A DNA stretch of 64,000 bases from Bacillus ndiopicus (GTDB lineage: Bacteria > Bacillota > Bacilli > Bacillales_A > Planococcaceae): the NCBI RefSeq assembly GCF_000612805.1, contig NZ_HG964405.1:195963-259962 (forward strand), read 5' to 3'. Positions 62,140 to 64,000 of the stretch are shown here, in pieces; positions within the stretch are counted from its first letter, which is position 1, and every line of letters starts with the position of its first letter. The notes under the pieces were generated by a model. It searched no databases and was not told the origin of the DNA. It saw nothing but the letters and a program-made list of their open reading frames with translations. A program made the translations under genes and the position numbers.

Positions 62140-62168
62140 TTGTAAACGCATTCATTTTTCACTATAAT
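62140..62168 (+). promoter_or_regulatory. lcfA promoter with embedded cre site
   Basis: TTGTAA (62140-62145), 17-nt spacer, TATAAT (62163-62168). TTGTAAACGCATTCAT (62140-62155) fits the CcpA cre consensus WTGNNANCGNWWNCAW at every position and covers the -35 and spacer. This predicts catabolite repression of fatty acid breakdown on good sugars. Confidence 0.65.
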
Positions 62169-62216
62169 AATTATTAATAGAATATGAAAAGTATACTAGG
62201 TGAAGGGGAGAATGTT

Positions 62217-63905
62217 ATGACAGATAAGTTGTGGTTAAAGAAGTATCCCGAAGAAATCCCGCATGAAATTGAGCTACCAGCAATGCCAGTACAGCAATTT
62301 TTAACAGATGCTTACAATGCATACCCTGATAAAATAGCAGTGCATTTTATGGGGAAGGAATTAACCTATAAGGAACTTTACGAATCCGCTTTGAAGTTTG
62401 CAAACTATTTACGTTCTCTAGGGGTGGAGAAAGGTGACCGAGTTGCAGTAATGCTTCCAAACTGTCCGCAGGCTGTTATCGCTTATTATGGCACGATGTA
62501 TGCAGGGGGCATTGTTGTGCAAACAAACCCGCTTTATACTGAGCGCGAGCTGCAATATCAAATGGCTGACTCTGGTGCCAAAGTACTTTTAGTAATGGAT
62601 ATTTTATATCCACGAGCGATGAAGATTCTAAAGGAAACGGCTTTAGAAAATGTTATTGTAACTGGTATTAAAGACTATTTACCATTCCCGAAAAATTTAG
62701 TTTATCCATTTATTCAAAAAAAGCAATATGGCTTTAGTGTAAAGGTAGAGCATAGTGGTGCAAATCATCTATTTACACATATTATGCAGTCTAGCTCACC
62801 ACAGCCGATTGCCCTTGATTTCGATTTTGAACAAGATATTGCATTATTGCAATATACAGGTGGAACAACGGGTTCACCAAAAGGCGTTATGTTAACGCAT
62901 AAAAACTTAATTGCCAATACAAAAATGTGTGATGCATGGATGTATAAAAGCGAGGAAGGTAACGAAACAATTTTAGGAATATTGCCATTTTTCCATGTAT
63001 ACGGTATGACGACAGTGTTAATTTTAGCGGTCATGATGAAAGGGAAAATGGTATTATTACCGAAATTCGATGTGGAGCAAGCGCTAAAAACGATTGATAA
63101 ACAGAAGCCAACATTGTTCCCAGGAGCACCAACTATGTATATTGGCTTACTGAATCACCCGGATATCGGCAATTATGATCTTTCTTCGATTAAAGCTTGT
63201 TTAAGTGGCTCAGCTCCACTGCCAGTAGATGTGCAAGAGAAATTTGAAAGAATTACAGGTGGTAAACTAGTTGAAGGTTATGGACTAACAGAAACATCTC
63301 CAGTGACCCACGCGAATTTCATTTGGCATGATCGTGTTGTCGGTTCAATTGGCGTGCCGTGGCCAAATACGGATGCAATTATTTTGCGCGGAGGCGACTA
63401 TGAGCCATTACCACCAGGCGAAATTGGCGAAATTGCAGTTAAAGGTCCACAAGTGATGAAGGGCTATTGGAATCGACCAGAAGAAACAGCAATGACATTT
63501 TTTGATGGCTGGTTTTTAACAGGTGATTTAGGTTATATGGATGAAAACGGCTATTTCTATGTGGTCGACCGCAAAAAAGATATGATTATTGCAGGTGGCT
63601 TCAATATTTACCCACGAGAAGTAGAGGAAGTATTGTATGAGTATGAAGCAATCCAAGAATGTGTAGTTGCAGGTATTCCTGATCCGTACCGTGGTGAAAC
63701 TGTTAAGGCCTATATTGTATTAAAAGAGGGTTATTCAGTAACTGAAGAGCAGTTAAATGAATATTGCCGTAAAAATTTAGCTGCATTTAAAGTGCCTCGT
63801 CAATATGAATTCCGTAAAGAGCTACCAAAAACTGCGGTTGGTAAAATTTTACGTCGCTCTTTAATTGATGAAGAAAAGCAAAAGCTTGCTGCGAAGGAAG
63901 CGTAA
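62217..63905 (+). CDS. lcfA: Long-chain fatty acid-CoA ligase
   Basis: About 562 residues from ATG 62217 behind GAAGGGGAG. ANL-superfamily signatures: the P-loop-like LQYTGGTTGSPKGVMLTHKNL (about residues 210-230), ILPFFHVYGMT, LVEGYGLTETSPVTHANF, DGWFLTGDLGYMDENGYFYVVDRKKDMIIAGGFNIYPREVEEVL, and the catalytic lysine in LPKTAVGKILRR. It activates fatty acids to acyl-CoA for beta-oxidation. In B. subtilis lcfA heads the lcfA-fadR-fadB-etfBA operon; fadR would be expected just past the window. Confidence 0.95.
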   Translation: MTDKLWLKKYPEEIPHEIELPAMPVQQFLTDAYNAYPDKIAVHFMGKELTYKELYESALKFANYLRSLGVEKGDRVAVMLPNCPQAVIAYYGTMYAGGIVVQTNPLYTERELQYQMADSGAKVLLVMDILYPRAMKILKETALENVIVTGIKDYLPFPKNLVYPFIQKKQYGFSVKVEHSGANHLFTHIMQSSSPQPIALDFDFEQDIALLQYTGGTTGSPKGVMLTHKNLIANTKMCDAWMYKSEEGNETILGILPFFHVYGMTTVLILAVMMKGKMVLLPKFDVEQALKTIDKQKPTLFPGAPTMYIGLLNHPDIGNYDLSSIKACLSGSAPLPVDVQEKFERITGGKLVEGYGLTETSPVTHANFIWHDRVVGSIGVPWPNTDAIILRGGDYEPLPPGEIGEIAVKGPQVMKGYWNRPEETAMTFFDGWFLTGDLGYMDENGYFYVVDRKKDMIIAGGFNIYPREVEEVLYEYEAIQECVVAGIPDPYRGETVKAYIVLKEGYSVTEEQLNEYCRKNLAAFKVPRQYEFRKELPKTAVGKILRRSLIDEEKQKLAAKEA

Positions 63906-63924
63906 AAAATGTTGTATTAGCTAC

Positions 63925-63953
63925 TTGACATATAGTACAACAAATAATAATAT
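63925..63953 (+). promoter_or_regulatory. Promoter for the gene beyond the window end
   Basis: TTGACA (63925-63930), 17-nt spacer, TAATAT (63948-63953). It is directly followed by the FadR-type palindrome. Confidence 0.6.
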
Positions 63954-63954
63954 A

Positions 63955-63984
63955 AAAACATGAATGAATGGTCATTCATGTTTT
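63955..63984. promoter_or_regulatory. FadR-type operator/palindrome
   Basis: TGAATGAATGGTCATTCA (63961-63978) differs at one position from the B. subtilis FadR consensus TGAATGAMTANTCATTCA. The palindrome extends through AAAACA/TGTTTT to a 13-bp stem followed by TTTGTTTT, so it could also fold as a terminator. It lies at the expected start site of the preceding promoter. Confidence 0.65.
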
Positions 63985-64000
63985 TGTTTTGATTGAGCAC

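Overview
The window reads as chromosomal DNA of a low-GC, endospore-forming Gram-positive of the order Bacillales, most likely Planococcaceae/Caryophanaceae (Lysinibacillus- or Solibacillus-like). The evidence is the AT-rich sequence with strong AGGAGG ribosome sites, a spore protein gene (sspI), T-box leaders, and a gene order that follows the Bacillus subtilis polA-to-lcfA stretch: polA-mutM-coaE, gapB-speD, nrdR-dnaB-dnaI-thrS, infC-rpmI-rplT-ysdA-ysdB, an M42 peptidase, sspI-rRNA methylase-pheST-rnhC-zapA-cvpA-polX-mutS2-yshE-lcfA. Lineage-specific genes are inserted between these blocks. No rRNA, tRNA, CRISPR array, prophage or IS element was seen.

Layout. 1-5.2 kb: the 3' part of an HflC-like gene, an ATP-grasp/chemoreceptor pair and a small membrane protein. 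5.2-12.7 kb: DNA repair and CoA genes (polA, mutM, coaE), a reverse-strand ECF sigma/anti-sigma pair, gluconeogenic gapB behind a CcpN-like box, and speD behind a folded leader. 13-15.4 kb: a second ECF sigma/anti-sigma pair and a VanZ-like protein. 15.5-21.9 kb: nrdR, dnaB, dnaI and T-box-controlled thrS. DnaB is about twice the usual length because it carries five tandem ~110-residue DDBH2-like modules. 22-26.6 kb: accessory island with a secreted four-cysteine protein plus tiny membrane partner, a double GNAT protein, unknown genes and a YceG-like/trypsin-like fusion protease. 26.8-29.2 kb: translation operon infC-rpmI-rplT with its L20-type leader, then ysdA and ysdB.

29.4-35.2 kb is a 5-oxoproline module: pxpA diverges from pxpB-pxpC, followed by a peptide-type binding lipoprotein and a deaminase-like amidohydrolase. 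35.2-43.6 kb: M42 peptidase, DUF3784 protein, argF, sspI, rRNA methyltransferase, T-box-controlled pheST. 43.7-54.5 kb: another accessory block (isochorismatase-like, VOC, F420-ligase-like/LysR, yqhH-yqhG, TetR/MFS, PepF peptidase). 55-64 kb: rnhC, zapA, cvpA, polX, mutS2, DUF350 protein, and acyl-CoA ligase lcfA with a perfect cre in its promoter and a FadR-type palindrome behind it.

The less usual material is of two kinds. In proteins: the repeat-expanded DnaB, the YceG-protease fusion, and the secreted protein with a candidate immunity partner. Between genes: several repeat families, namely two 21-nt periodic GRGCGAA arrays directly behind terminators, a TTGCGACGAGTAACCGCAGG motif, sequence-related hairpins bearing an ACTGATTGAA tail, and a double-hairpin unit at 3' ends of reverse-strand genes.
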